Under the pieces are notes generated by a model. That model ran no database searches. It was not told the DNA's origin and saw nothing but the letters and a program-made list of their open reading frames with translations. Shown piece by piece: positions 53,151-64,000 of a stretch of 64,000 nt of DNA. Within the stretch, counting starts at the first letter, position 1, and every line of letters starts with the position of its first letter. The position numbers were made by a program, and so were the translations under genes. The stretch comes from Mastigias papua (Eukaryota > Cnidaria > Scyphozoa > Rhizostomeae > Mastigiidae), in assembly GCA_964019165.1 (NCBI GenBank), contig OZ025287.1:9740898-9804897 (forward strand), in the 5' to 3' direction.

Positions 53151-56100
53151 GTAACAATATTATTTCCTTTTGAAATTAACACAAGTCTGTTGTTGGACTC
53201 TTTATGTATTCAGCTTGGCTTGAATCTGCATTTTTCTCTAAACATTGTTATCTTCTAAAAATTCGTCTTGAAGCCCAAGGTCCTGAGTGTAGCCCGAATC
53301 TTAATCTTCGAAGATTCTAATAGAGGCTACACGTTAGTAAAAGCCATCTTGGAACAAGATTGAAAGTCACATAATAGACATGAAGTGACTATAATTTGGT
53401 AAATTCGAGTGACACTTTTAGATCAAAATAGATTCTCTATCGATAAATAAACATATTGGTAGAAAGAAGTGAGTCTCGCTTTTAATGAAAAATTGGACAT
53501 GTGTACAATATTTTTTTCACGTATATTCCAATATACAATGTATGAAAAGTCTGTTGGTAATACAGGACTTCACTATTGCTCGAAAAAGTGGGAACATTCT
53601 TTAAGCATACTGTCAGGCGAAAAGAGCTTTTTAGTATACTTACAGAATGTTCCCGTCTTCTCGAGCTGTAGGAAAAATTAGATGATTTTTGCTTCAAGAG
53701 GCTTTAGATATACAACATTACCCTTTTCCATTCCAGCATCAATGTCATTGGATGCAAGCATGAGCTTATGTAGCAGTGTAGTTGGAAATGAGATAGCGTA
53801 AAGGATTCTTAGATATAAAAATGCAAATATGTTACGTTTCATTGTAGAAATTACACAAGTATAAACATGAAGAGTATACATTTAGTTAGCGAATGAAATA
53901 TGCTCAAATGGAATCAAAGATTGATGGTGAGGTAACATAGCTTTAATTCTTCATCGTGCTGCAATTTAGCACATCTCAGTAGTCCAACAAGGTTTTTCCT
54001 TCTCAGATACTCCGCCAGTCTTGGAATTCTTGCAGCTTATTAGTAATCTAGATACAAGTTTCAAAATAGCAGGAAGCGACTGCATTTTTACAAAAGAAGA
54101 CGATGATTGCACTGCGAACTACAGGGCAAGAGGAACTTGCAATTTGTACGCAGTAGTGAAGCAGCTGTTCCCTGTTATAAATCTGGAAGAAAGTACAAAC
54201 AGATTCATTGTCCCAACCAAGTTTGAAGCAATAAGGATGGTAGTATTTTCTTGTCGACGTCATCCAAAGTTTGGCACCATCAATTTCATGGCAAATTCAA
54301 TGGAGTCTGTGGAGCTTGTGCCACAACAGTTAACATTGGGAGTAGGTTCTCGATTGAAGCTTTCTTGGAGTTACGTGGCCACATTCAGCTCCAACATACT
54401 TGAAGTAACACTAAATGGCTTCACATCCATAGGTTCGTACCAAATGGCTTCACATCCATAAGCCAGTACTAAATGATTTCACCTCCATAATTCAATACCA
54501 AATGGTTTCACCTCCATAGGTCAATACGAAATGGCTTCACCTCCATAGGCTAGTACTAAATGATTTCACCTCCATAAGTCAATACTGAATGGCTTCACTT
54601 CCATAGGCCAGTACTAAATGATTTCACCTCCATAAGTCAATACTGAATGGCTTCACTTCCATAGGTCAGTACTAAATGGTTTCACCTCCATACTAAATGG
54701 CTTCACCTCTATAGGTCATTATTATTTTCAACATTTTTGAAAGCTTTAACATTTTTAATTCACTTTTCATTAGGGCTGTCCATCCTTTTCGAATATTCGG
54801 TTATTCGGTTCACAATTTTCCAAATATTACATTATTCGGGCGTGGTCAAATATGGGCGTGATCAAAATTCAGTGCGTTTAATATAGGTGTGGTAAGGCAT
54901 TTGAAATTAAAGCTTTCCGATACATATTGGCACAGATTTTAAGGGGGAGAAGGGATCTGCCCTTGTAGGATTCTCCCAGTGTAAAATAAATGTATTGCTC
55001 CAAGCACTTTGCTATGTTCCCTTTTGCCCTTTGGCATTTTGAATTGCACTTACCCAAAACGAAGCTTTCCATTGCACAAGGAGAAATATGTCGCAAATGA
55101 GCCTTGAGTAAGAAACAATAGGCTCTTAGAGCCTTGTTTTCGTAGCGCACTGTGAAGTAGCATATATTGATATTGATCGAGTAGTCAGAAATATTCGACT
55201 AGCGACAGTCACTGGAATAATGACAACTATTCGAATAATAACAGCTGTTCGATTAGCCATGGATATCCGAATAGTCAGTGACATGCCACTAGTCGACTCC
55301 ACCTGAATAATCCACTAGAGAAACGGCTCACTGAATATCAAACTAGAAAACCAAAATCGATTATTCGATATTCGATGGACAGCCCTACTTCACATACAGA
55401 TTTTTTTCTGTTTTAATAAGGAAACAAGACAAGAAGAGCTACAAATGTTCATTCATGATTTCTATAACATTTTTATTTATCATTCGCTTCCCATATACTG
55501 CGTATTGTTTGCAGTTTGAACAAAGGAAAAGAGCATGCGGGTGTTACAAGATTTTCAACGATTTTAGCAGTCCAACACTCATAGTCGAGTGGCACAATGG
55601 GCAATGAGACTTATTGATTTTGTTCAAGTCAATGTCTATTAAATAATTACATTTGATTGCTACTCTCCCTATCGATTTTTCTAGGCAGCGATACGAGAGT
55701 TCCTCTTATTCTTGAGAAGTCAACCGAAGGAGCTGATTATACATTAAAATTTACCCTTGGCACTCTCAATGTGAACACCTTTTTGGCTAAGTTTGGCATT
55801 GATGCTTCACAAATGATTAGTTCTGATCTGAGTTTTGCGAACAGCAAAATGGGCCTAGCCTCGTTGATTATTCAAAAACCAAAGGTTACTGGACTTTTCT
55901 CGCCCGGTGGTGGATTTGAAATTGTTGCCACAGGCAAAATAGCTGCCCCAGAACTTCCTGCTGATGCTTCAAAGTTTTTCGTGATTGTGCAAGATTTCAA
56001 GGAAGGCAACTCAGATTCTGGAACTGCGAATTATGGCCGACCAGTTGGAGCTATTTTTGCACTTTATGAAAGTATGTAGACTTTTCATGTGTCTTGTCTC

Positions 56101-59100
56101 GTGTTCTATGCTGATGACTGCTTAGCTGGTACATTTCAAAATACAGTTAAATTTTATTATCTTAGCTACATGTTCTATGATTTCTAGATAAGAAGGTAGA
56201 AGACACTATCCTGTCACTAGCAGATCTGAACGTGCCGAGTTTAGAGATTTTTAAAGTGGTGGGTCAGGTTGCCATAACAGCAGCTACTAAACCAATCATC
56301 AATATGAATTCAAGAGCGTTGCGAAGATTGGCTGATAAGTTTGTACCAATAGAAGGAATGGACATGATTTCCACAGGGCTCACAGTAATGCACTATACGC
56401 CGAATAGGAATAGCGACATCAAAGACAAAGACCAGGCTGTACGTTATTCAGGCCGCTTTCTCTGATCTTTCTATATCACCATCAGTAATTGTCTCAGGCA
56501 TTATTTGTATCTCATAGAGTTAGCATGATTGCTGTCTGCACTGTCAATGTAAATCCTCGCGTATAAGAGCCAACAAAACTTGGAAACTACATGCTGTTTC
56601 CCATGTAGCATGCTCCCTTAACATAAGAGCCTATTCTAGTTTGATAAACATACAGGTTCCTGTTGCAAGGTGATAAAGTTGGCGACTGCCAGATTCTTAA
56701 AGACAAGGTTCACTGATTATAGGAGGTTTAAGTTGCGAATGTTCAGCACATTATTCATTTCGACAATAAAAATGTTTTGAGAGCACTGTACCTAGCGAGG
56801 ATTCTAGATATCTGTAAAATCCACTAGACTTCGTAGATTTATTTTTAATACCAGGGAACATTAAATGAGCCTTGGAATAAAAAAACCTTTCTACCCTAAA
56901 ATAGTCTATGTTCCTTTTAAATAGGAGCTTTGCTCAGCTTGACCTTTACATAGTAGCTTCATATATGCGGGGATTTACTGTGCATCCAGAAAGCAATCAC
57001 TTTATCTGTTGATTAATCGATCACTCAGCCAATCATTCGATCTTCAGTCAGTCAGTCACTTAAACGATCATTCAATCAACCATCAAATCAACTGATCAAT
57101 TAAAGCCAATTCTACCGGTATTCAGCCAATCATTCGAAAAGTATAGTCAGTGAACTTTCATCATGCTCGCATTGATTTTCCCATTCGAAAGCCTTTGAAT
57201 TACAGCCAGTTGTTGTCACTAACTTTCAGTCACAGTCGACTAACATCGACTGTTACTATACTAATAGTATGTAGCATTATTCAATATTTCGCCTTTTGCT
57301 ATTTACATCACCAGTCAACGAGTCCATTTATCAATCAAGTATCATTTGATATTTATTCTAAATCCTTTCGTTTGTACTTATTTAGTATTTTCAAGCATTT
57401 TGATTGGGTCTAAAGCTGCAGTGAAGTGACCCAGAGTTTCGTTCAGAATTCATTTTTTCTGCATATGTAAGATAGCAATTTATGGGGTGGCTAAACGACC
57501 CAACAAATGTGGACGAAAATATTCCACGCCCGATATAACTTTGGTACGACCTTGATCACTACATGAGTCTACTATGAAATCTAACATGCTTCTCTGGAGC
57601 ACAGCTCCCATGTTAGGCATGGCGCTCCTAAATCCTCTCTCCATTTTCTTGACAAAATCCAATCCAAAACCATCCATCTCATCACTAATTCATACCTCAC
57701 CAAATCTCTCCATCAATCTCTCTCATCGTCATCTGGTTGCAGATCGTTTAATTTTCTATTGTTATTCCCATGTACATTGCTCACTGAAAATGAAGAATAT
57801 TATTTTCGATCCAGTGAAGCGTGTTCGACCCACCAAAAACTCTATGAAATCACGCCCTTTCTAAATTTTGTTAGCTAGTACACGACCTCTGTCCCACAAC
57901 CTCTGTCCCGTAAATCACCTTTCATTCCAAGAACCTGCCAACTATGGAATCTAACACAAAAAAATTTGATCTTGCAATTTTAGCAATATTGAAAATTGTT
58001 GAAGATGAACATTTTTTGCTAAATCAGGGATAGATCTGAATGTGGACTGAGAAAACGTTTCACACGAAGATTTATTGGCTTATTTTTTAATTGAGAAAGA
58101 CATATTACGGCATCGAGTTCCAGGTAGAAACAACGATATTGAGTTTACAGCTGACATACCATAGGATAGCTACAAGTGCTTGCATATAACCACATAACCC
58201 TTACACACTAATGTTGCATTATCCACTATTTTCGATATATTAAAACCTCCTCCAATATTTGTTGCACTTCTTACAGTGTTGCTAAAATATCTCACTTTGG
58301 CCATTCAACAAACGTTGAATGAGTGCCAGATAAAGTGTGGGATCGTTTGACATAAATCATAAATCATAAACGACTTATCATAAATCACGATTAGCGTTAA
58401 ATGTTGGCGTTTTGTAATTCCATATATTTATCATTCGAATCATCAAACCGTTCGAGTAGCAAAGGAGGCCTTAGGTGATCCTTACGTGACATTTAAGTGC
58501 TTCATTTTCTGTGCATCTTGACCACTTTTTAAAGTCCATTTATTGCTGCTTAACCAAGAGTTTAGCGCATTCCATTTACATGTTTCAGACTGCTCGAAGA
58601 ATCCTTTTTCGGGGTGAAATTACAGAACATGGGGTCACTTGGACATCTCCTCAGAGGATTGAGACACAAATGGAGAAGTTAGGTGGTCTTGTCTGGCCGC
58701 TGACAGGATGCAGGGAGAGGTTATCGATACCATTTGAAACAAAAGGAGTTTTGGTTGACATAAAGTATTTGAAAGAAGTGACAGATGTGGAAAAGAACGG
58801 ACAAATGGAAGTGAGTTTCATATTAACTGAACAAGTACGAGTGTTGGAGAATGGTCTTGTCACTTTGGTTAGTTCAACTATCACATTATTCTCACAAAGG
58901 CAGACTGAAGGAAGTGAGTGCAACTGGAAGTTACGCGGACAGGGCAGAGAATCAATTCTCGGTAAAAATTGACTTCTTAATAACTGCAACTGTCTTCCCT
59001 CTTTCCTGCGATTAATGTCCTGTTTGCCAATAATATTTAGCAGTTCTTAGTGAATCATGCTCATTAAAACCTATTGATAAAATTCAACATAATACATAGA

Positions 59101-62100
59101 GATTCTTCGTTACCACCTCTTGACTTTGATTTGTTTACAGATGAACTCGTTGATGTCACTATCTCGCAATCCGATCAACGTACTACCGTCGCCGCGGCGG
59201 CAATTATTTTCGATATGGAAACGCTGATGAGTCGGGTAGAGGCAAAACCATTCAATGATCAATTTGAGACAGCATTTCCTTTCCTGACAAAGCTTCCATT
59301 TACAGACCTTCGATATGAGGCTTCATTCCAGCGGAATCAACTATTAAAGTTAGTCCAGTCCCCCTAATTCATGTGATCTCAACTCATTTGCACTTTGTTG
59401 TTATTTGTTACATACAACATCATGCAATCCCTGAAATAATTCTCTACTCCTCCGTCATCATATTTGGTCTCATATCATGACAAGTATGAAACATGTGTGA
59501 GAATAAATGTGAATGAAAGTATAGTGGAAATAAATGTAGTGGAGCTGACTCACAAAGAATAAACTAGTATTTATTTATGAGATCTGTTATTTGATTGTTG
59601 GAACTAACAAGACTTTATTATCAATATGATTTAGAAGTTATCCAAATTACAATTTCACAAAATTACATGATTCCCCTCCTCCCCATCGGTCTAAACCTCT
59701 CTAATGAGAGTTCGATCCAAAAGAAATTAACTGTATTTTAGGTAAAACCCCAATTATTGCTACCCTTGTATTTCTTGCTTCTAATAATTCATTATCATTC
59801 AAAGATCTGGAGAGCCATAACTTTTAAAAATTAAGTTATATTATATTATGTTATATTATATTATGTTATATCATATTATATTATATTATATTATATTATA
59901 TTATATTACATCATATTATATTATATTATGCTATATACTATTATATTACACTATATTATATTATATCACATTATAATATATTTTATTACATTATATTGTA
60001 TTATGTTTTATTGCATTATGTTATATTATATACTATGCTATAGTATATTATTATATATCATAATAGTATATTATAACAATATACTTTAATATATTATATT
60101 TTGTTATATTATATTATGTTATATTTCATTTTATTTTCTTTTATTATATCATATTTTGCTACCTAATATTCTATTACACTGCGTCCTTTAATACTAAATC
60201 ATAATATAGTATGTAATGCTATGATGCATAAAATCATATGTTTCATAGATTTAAAGGTTTTGGATTGGTTGATGGAAAACCTGATATAGAGATCATCTAT
60301 TCAATTATTGGTGGAAAACCACAATTGAAGCTTGGCTTGAGATTCAAACAGCAGAATCTTTATAAAGTTGTTAATATGTTTTATAGAGAAGATAAGATCA
60401 AATCAACATGGATAAAGTTTCAACAAATTTGTATGTATCTTTGTTTTCTAATAAATGAATATCTGCGAGAATCTCCATTCCTTTTGCAGGCAGCACTCTT
60501 TCTCTAATAGCTGGTTTAGTAATTATAAGTCATTGGAAATATTTAATGATCTGGCTTCTGTGCTGAACTGATGACATGTTTTAGGTGCCCTGATAGAAGT
60601 AGAATTCGATTAGGTAATAAGACAATACATTATGCATTTACTGGATTCAGTACATTTGTCATCATGACATTTTACAATTGCCATCAGTTGCCAGCAAAAT
60701 TTACCTCATCCAGTCTTGCTGATAAACGTGTCTCAAGTGGCATTCGAAACCATCAGTAATCATTAAAGTATATAACAGTTGGAATGGAGAAGATTGTCGT
60801 TGTATGATGTGTAGATGGGGCATTTTCGATATTTGCTTTAGTTACCATATCTACACCTTAATCTTTTCATGTCGATGTAATTTTCTTTATTTATTTACTT
60901 CTTTATTCATTTAGTTATTTAGGTTAGAAGCTAGTCTTATTTTGCACAAGTTTTAGAGCTATTTGTTGTAAAATAAAAGCCCCAACTTAAAGAAATTTTG
61001 TAATAATATAAAATAGTACTAACAATATGATTATCAACTAATCATCAACAATATTTATTAGACTTCTTCATTACCCATGATTTTCTACAAAATTAAGAAT
61101 ACATTAGTTTGTAAATTTCGTTAGATATGCTTATCAATAAGCCTCTTATATTCCAGCATAGATTTATTTGCAAATCTGTCATAGGTTTGACCAAACTCCA
61201 GAGCAGTTTTTCAGTATAAACTCCTCTCTCTTATCACAAATTTCCCAATCAAACAGGCATAGTTGTAAAGAACAATGTAGACATGGACAAATCCTTGCAC
61301 TTCGATCGTGAGTGTCTTGAAGAAGCAGATGACAGTGAGTTTCTATCTTTGATTTAATTGGATTGATTAATTTAATTAGATGGATTGATTAAATTGGATT
61401 GATTGATTTAATTAGATTGGTTTATTTAATTAGATTGATTTATTTGATTGATTGATTTAATTGGATTGATTGATTTAATTGGATTGATTTATTTAATTCA
61501 ATTGATTGATTTAAATTGATTGATTGATTTAATTGGATTGATCGATTTAATTGAATTGATTGATTTAATTGGATTGATTGATTTAATTGGATTGATTGAT
61601 TTAATTGAATTGATTGATTTAATTTGATTGATTGATTTAATTGGATTGATTGGTTTAATTGATTTAATTGATCCCTTACGATACGCAAATGCAATTGCTT
61701 GCTTCGCTAAGGGAGCCTCTTCATACTCTGTTGCTTCACTAAGAATGAAGGATGTAAAACTGTAGAAACAGATGATCTGAAGACAGAAAAGAAGTTCTCA
61801 GAAGTCTCTTACAATTGTTTTAAACATATTTAGCTAAGTATGCTTGCCGATCAATCACCGCTCAGCAGATGGATTCATTCAAACACAAATTATTTATTGC
61901 TTCTGCAATATCAGAGTCTTTTTAGCAATTTATTGCCTTCAAAAACTACTTGTTTCTGTCATAGTAACGAACTTTTCAAATTGAGTTGTACAACAAAGCT
62001 ATTTTCATCATTCGTCATTTAATCTCTCTTCCATTTCTCAGCTTTTACAAATGGGATAGGCTTTATTGCTACGAATCTCATGGTGGCTGACTGCAACGGA

Positions 62101-62347
62101 GAGGAGTGGAAAATGTGCAGTTTTCTTAGAAGCCACAGTGGTAACGTCGTACAAATCAACTATATTGGAAAGATGAGACTTCAACGAGTCTCGATGAGCA
62201 CAAGTCAGCGAGTTCGTTTTAACCTTGGTGTAGCTTTTACGTTCTATGGAGCAAAAGCCACATCAAAAATAGCATCGAGGATTGAAGGTGATCACCTCTC
62301 ATTCGAGGGAAATGTTCATTTCACACGACCGTTTGATATGTTTCCTG
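53060..62347 (+). CDS. Copy D: same family, exons 1-9 only in view
   Basis: Exons: 53060-53150, 54007-54432, 55685-56071, 56188-56438, 58589-58961, 59141-59348, 60249-60430, 61257-61334, 62042-62347. All are open and in phase (2302 nt, about 767 aa). Exon 2 is longer than in B or C, and exon 5 has eight extra codons. No exon 10 is found in the remaining 1.6 kb, which ends in a LINE fragment. The gene may continue past the window or be truncated. Introns carry a minisatellite, a hAT-like MITE, a Tigger-like MITE and AT-rich arrays, listed separately. Intron 4 (56439-58588) beyond its MITE shows nothing recognised. Confidence 0.85.
53570..53666. repeat. Hairpin element in intron 1 of copy D
   Basis: GCTCGAAAAAGTGGGAACAT through TTAAGCATACT on the left pairs with AGTATACTTACAGAATGTTC through CTCGAGC on the right; arms are about 34 bp. 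The left arm recurs in copy C intron 18. Confidence 0.65.
54007..54432 (+). CDS. Copy D exon 2
   Basis: Acceptor TCTCAG, donor GTTCGT at 54433, 426 nt. Four Cys kept (SDCIF, DDCTA, GTCNL, FSCRR). The last 20 bp are the first unit of a 29-bp minisatellite. Confidence 0.88.
54413..54716. repeat. 29-bp minisatellite derived from the exon 2 / intron 2 junction
   Basis: About 10.5 units, such as AAATGGCTTCACCTCCATAG followed by GTCAGTACT. The first unit overlaps the coding end of exon 2 and its splice donor. Several units retain ATAG|GTxxxT. Some units alternate as 58-bp pairs, and the tenth is shortened to 21 bp. Confidence 0.93.
54771..55387. mobile_element. Non-autonomous hAT-like element in intron 2 of copy D
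   Basis: Terminal inverted repeats TAGGGCTGTCCATC and GATGGACAGCCCTA, with ATTCGAATA-type subterminal motifs on both sides. Flanks CTTTTCAT and CTTCACAT form an 8-bp target duplication with two mismatches, the length typical of the hAT superfamily. No transposase ORF in 617 bp. Confidence 0.75.
55685..56071 (+). CDS. Copy D exon 3
   Basis: Acceptor TTCTAG, donor GTATGT at 56072. AKFGIDASQMISSDLSFANS and GLFSPGGGFEIVATGKI. Confidence 0.92.
56188..56438 (+). CDS. Copy D exon 4
   Basis: Acceptor TTTCTAG, donor GTACGT at 56439. The 5' part diverges from C, but 56330-56413 is identical to C. Confidence 0.9.
56536..56993. mobile_element. Tigger-like MITE in intron 4 of copy D
   Basis: Left end TGTAAATCCTCGCGTATAAG and right end complement CAGTAAATCCCCGCATATA form imperfect terminal inverted repeats. 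Interior non-coding. The ends resemble TcMar-Tigger termini. Confidence 0.5.
58589..58961 (+). CDS. Copy D exon 5
   Basis: Acceptor TTTCAG, donor GTAAAA at 58962. Eight extra codons against C, six in KYLKEVTDVEKNGQ and two in QRQTEGSECNW. The sequons of B are lost (NLT is now ILT, NST now SST). Confidence 0.9.
59141..59348 (+). CDS. Copy D exon 6
   Basis: Acceptor TTTACAG, donor GTTAGT at 59349. DELVDVTISQSDQRTTV and FLTKLPFTDLRYEASF. Confidence 0.9.
59838..60130. repeat. Degenerate (TTATA)n array upstream of exon 7, copy D
   Basis: About 290 bp of imperfect TTATA units, the expanded counterpart of 37280-37370 in copy C. Confidence 0.9.
60249..60430 (+). CDS. Copy D exon 7
   Basis: Acceptor TCATAG, donor GTATGT at 60431. 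FKGFGLVDGKPDIEIIYSI. Confidence 0.92.
61257..61334 (+). CDS. Copy D exon 8
   Basis: Acceptor AAACAG, donor GTGAGT at 61335, 78 nt. IVVKNNVDMDKSLHFDREC. Confidence 0.85.
61353..61672. repeat. TTGATTGATTTAATTGGA-type array in intron 8 of copy D
   Basis: About 320 bp of units of roughly 18 bp, starting 18 bp after the exon 8 donor. The 84-aa LNQSIQ frame on the minus strand is only its translation. Confidence 0.95.
62042..62347 (+). CDS. Copy D exon 9
   Basis: Acceptor TCTCAG, donor GTACGT at 62348. TFTNGIGFIATNLMVADC and EEWKMCSFLRSH; Cys pair kept. Last family exon seen. Confidence 0.9.
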
Positions 62348-63559
62348 GTACGTATGTCGAGGTATTTTGTGTTGCACATATAGGGCATCAATGCCACCAT
62401 TATATTTGTATCTTACAAATCTCACAATGTGATACCAAGAACGTGTAACTTGGAATGATTGGAGCATGCTGTATTAAACCTATGTAACTTCAAAGATTTC
62501 TTATTCTGAACGTAGTGCTCCTCCGTACTACCATCTACCGTTTCGATACACGTGTTCTTTGTCTTGTAAACATCTTGAATCATAATTTACCCCTAGCAAA
62601 TACCTCTAATACCAAACTTTGAATATATACCTTTGTTACTGGTCTTTTAATTCTTTCATCCGTCTAGCCCAATTTCAACCCAGAGACCTTTGCAATACCC
62701 TTGTCCTGTCTTTGAATTGTTTCATATAATTCTAACTTTTTCTCTGATTTCTTCATTACTAGAATTCGATTCTTCTAGTATAAATCCTCTTTCTTTTAAG
62801 CACTTGCTTGTCTTTTGAAGCATTATGGTTGTATGTTGAAATGCATCACACCCTATGATATCATCATCTACATTTAAAAAAATTAAGATTGTTATTCTCG
62901 TTAAAAACACTAGTATGTTTCGACCGTTCGGTCATCGTCAGTTGGTGCCAACTTGAATATGATCAAAAAGTGCAAGTGGACTGTTCAGTAGAACTGTTTT
63001 GTAATCTAAAGCATGACTAGTAATGCATATGGAATGCTACACATGTTAGGAAGTAATATATCTGTGATGTTGTTCGACTGTTCCGTACGGTACATAACTA
63101 TAATTCCATTCACTTTTTGCTGTTCACTACGTTTTTCTCTCCCACTCTGTTTATCATTGCTGCATCCGAGATTTGCCGTAACATTACTCTGTTCTTGTAT
63201 TGTCCTGTTACTGACACGCAAAACTGTGGTATGCACCAATTAGGTTTTTTTGCAATGCTTCCAAAGAGCTGAAAATACTGCATCTTCTTCCTGATATTTT
63301 GCAATGTGGTGTTTATGACTCCACATCGTACTTTTCCTAATAACATGTCTACAGGCCATGTGGGAACAGTACAGAAAGCATGCTCTTTATTTTTTCATAA
63401 TTATTATAACATTCTTTAAAATTGGTTTTTACAGGTAGTTCTAGTTAATTAAAGAACAAACTAAGACGAACTATTTACAGAAATAGGAATGCGTTACACA
63501 ACATAATAATTTATACAAAAATACTCTATTTACATCGCATGATCATAATAAAAATTAAT
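62348..63559. other. Downstream of copy D exon 9
   Basis: No exon 10 match (no IYDDGTNK-type frame on either strand). Could be intron 9 (1.1 kb in C) or post-breakpoint sequence. AT-rich, no element ends recognised. Confidence 0.4.
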
Positions 63560-64000
63560 TTAGTTAATTACAAATTTGCATCGAAAGTTCTCTCCATACC
63601 ATGGTTTTATAGATTTCTTGAAGCAACAAACAGAGGTGGCAATTTTTATATCATTTGGCAAGGACTTCCACAAGATGCTGCCTCGAATAAATAGACTTTC
63701 GTTACCATAAGTAGTTGCTTTTGCTTGGGGTAGCAATAACAGATTCTTTGACCTTAGATTATAGTCAATGTTCTTTTCTTGAAACATGTCCCATAATAAT
63801 GAAGGATTTTGTTGTGTTAGAGTGCTATAAACCTCGACCATTAACTTTTTCAAGTTTTTTCGATGAATAGTACATTGATTTGCTTTCAGTACCAACTCCT
63901 CAAAAGATGATGTAAAATTGTTGAAAAGAATACGAAGCGCTCCCTTAAGGGTGCGATTTGCATTATTGTTGGCAATTTTTCCACAAAACATCCATATCAG
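63560..64000 (-). mobile_element. LINE (non-LTR retrotransposon) ORF2 C-terminal fragment
   Basis: An open minus-strand frame runs from the window end to a stop near 63560. TSSFEELVLKANQCTIHRKN, NYNLRSKNLLLLP, SLFIRGSILWKSLPNDIK and FKKSIKPWYG match the region after the reverse-transcriptase domain of CR1/Jockey-type LINEs, which I know mainly from cnidarians and other invertebrates. The catalytic domain lies beyond the window or is absent. No intact element can be shown. Confidence 0.75.

Noticed and set aside
57480..57677. 65-aa minus-strand ORF in D intron 4
   Set aside because: No recognisable family and no copy in B or C intron 4; could be transposon debris but cannot be supported.
61440..61694. 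84-aa minus-strand LNQSIQ-repeat ORF
   Set aside because: Translation of the TTGATTGATTTAATT tandem array in intron 8 of copy D.

Overview
The window is animal nuclear DNA. It is AT-rich, every recognisable gene is broken into exons by GT-AG introns (a few GC-AG), and there are many microsatellites, hairpin (MITE-like) elements and a LINE reverse-transcriptase tail. The LINE tail resembles elements common in cnidarians, so a cnidarian or another early-branching invertebrate is my best guess. That assignment is inference only. No rRNA, tRNA, CRISPR array or prokaryote-type operon was seen.

Nearly all of the coding content is one gene family repeated four times head to tail on the + strand. 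Copy A (3' part only, exons 12-20, 286-8253) is followed by copy B (complete, 20 coding exons, 13139-29089), copy C (complete, 20 coding exons, 32940-50024) and copy D (exons 1-9, 53060-62347, then lost from view). Start codons of B, C and D lie about 19.8 and 20.1 kb apart. Joining the exons by splice sites gives unbroken frames of 1613 aa (B) and 1616 aa (C). Fifteen of the 20 exons keep exactly the same length in every copy seen. All intron phases are conserved.

The protein begins with a hydrophobic signal peptide and a conserved Lys-Arg site. It continues with about 1000 residues of predicted beta-rich modules, each close to one or a few exons and mostly bounded by phase-1 introns. It ends with about 550 residues of alternating coiled-coil-like helices and cysteine-containing segments. 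I recognise no known family, so the function is unknown. A large secreted or extracellular glycoprotein is inferred from the signal peptide, paired cysteines and N-glycosylation sequons.

The spacers (8.3-13.1, 29.1-32.9 and 50.0-53.1 kb) are themselves paralogous. Each carries a conserved block that looks like a promoter plus 5' untranslated exon. Each also holds a conserved minus-strand relic that is open only in the C-D spacer. Introns differ strongly between copies because of simple repeats and small transposons. Several repeats start at, or include, splice sites: a 29-bp minisatellite copied from the end of exon 2 of D, and a pentanucleotide array starting in the donor of exon 11 of C. 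Patches of unusually high identity (C/D exon 4 end, C/D exon 7, B/C exon 20) suggest gene conversion inside the array.

The last 1.6 kb has no family exon and ends in a minus-strand LINE fragment, so whether copy D continues cannot be told from this window.
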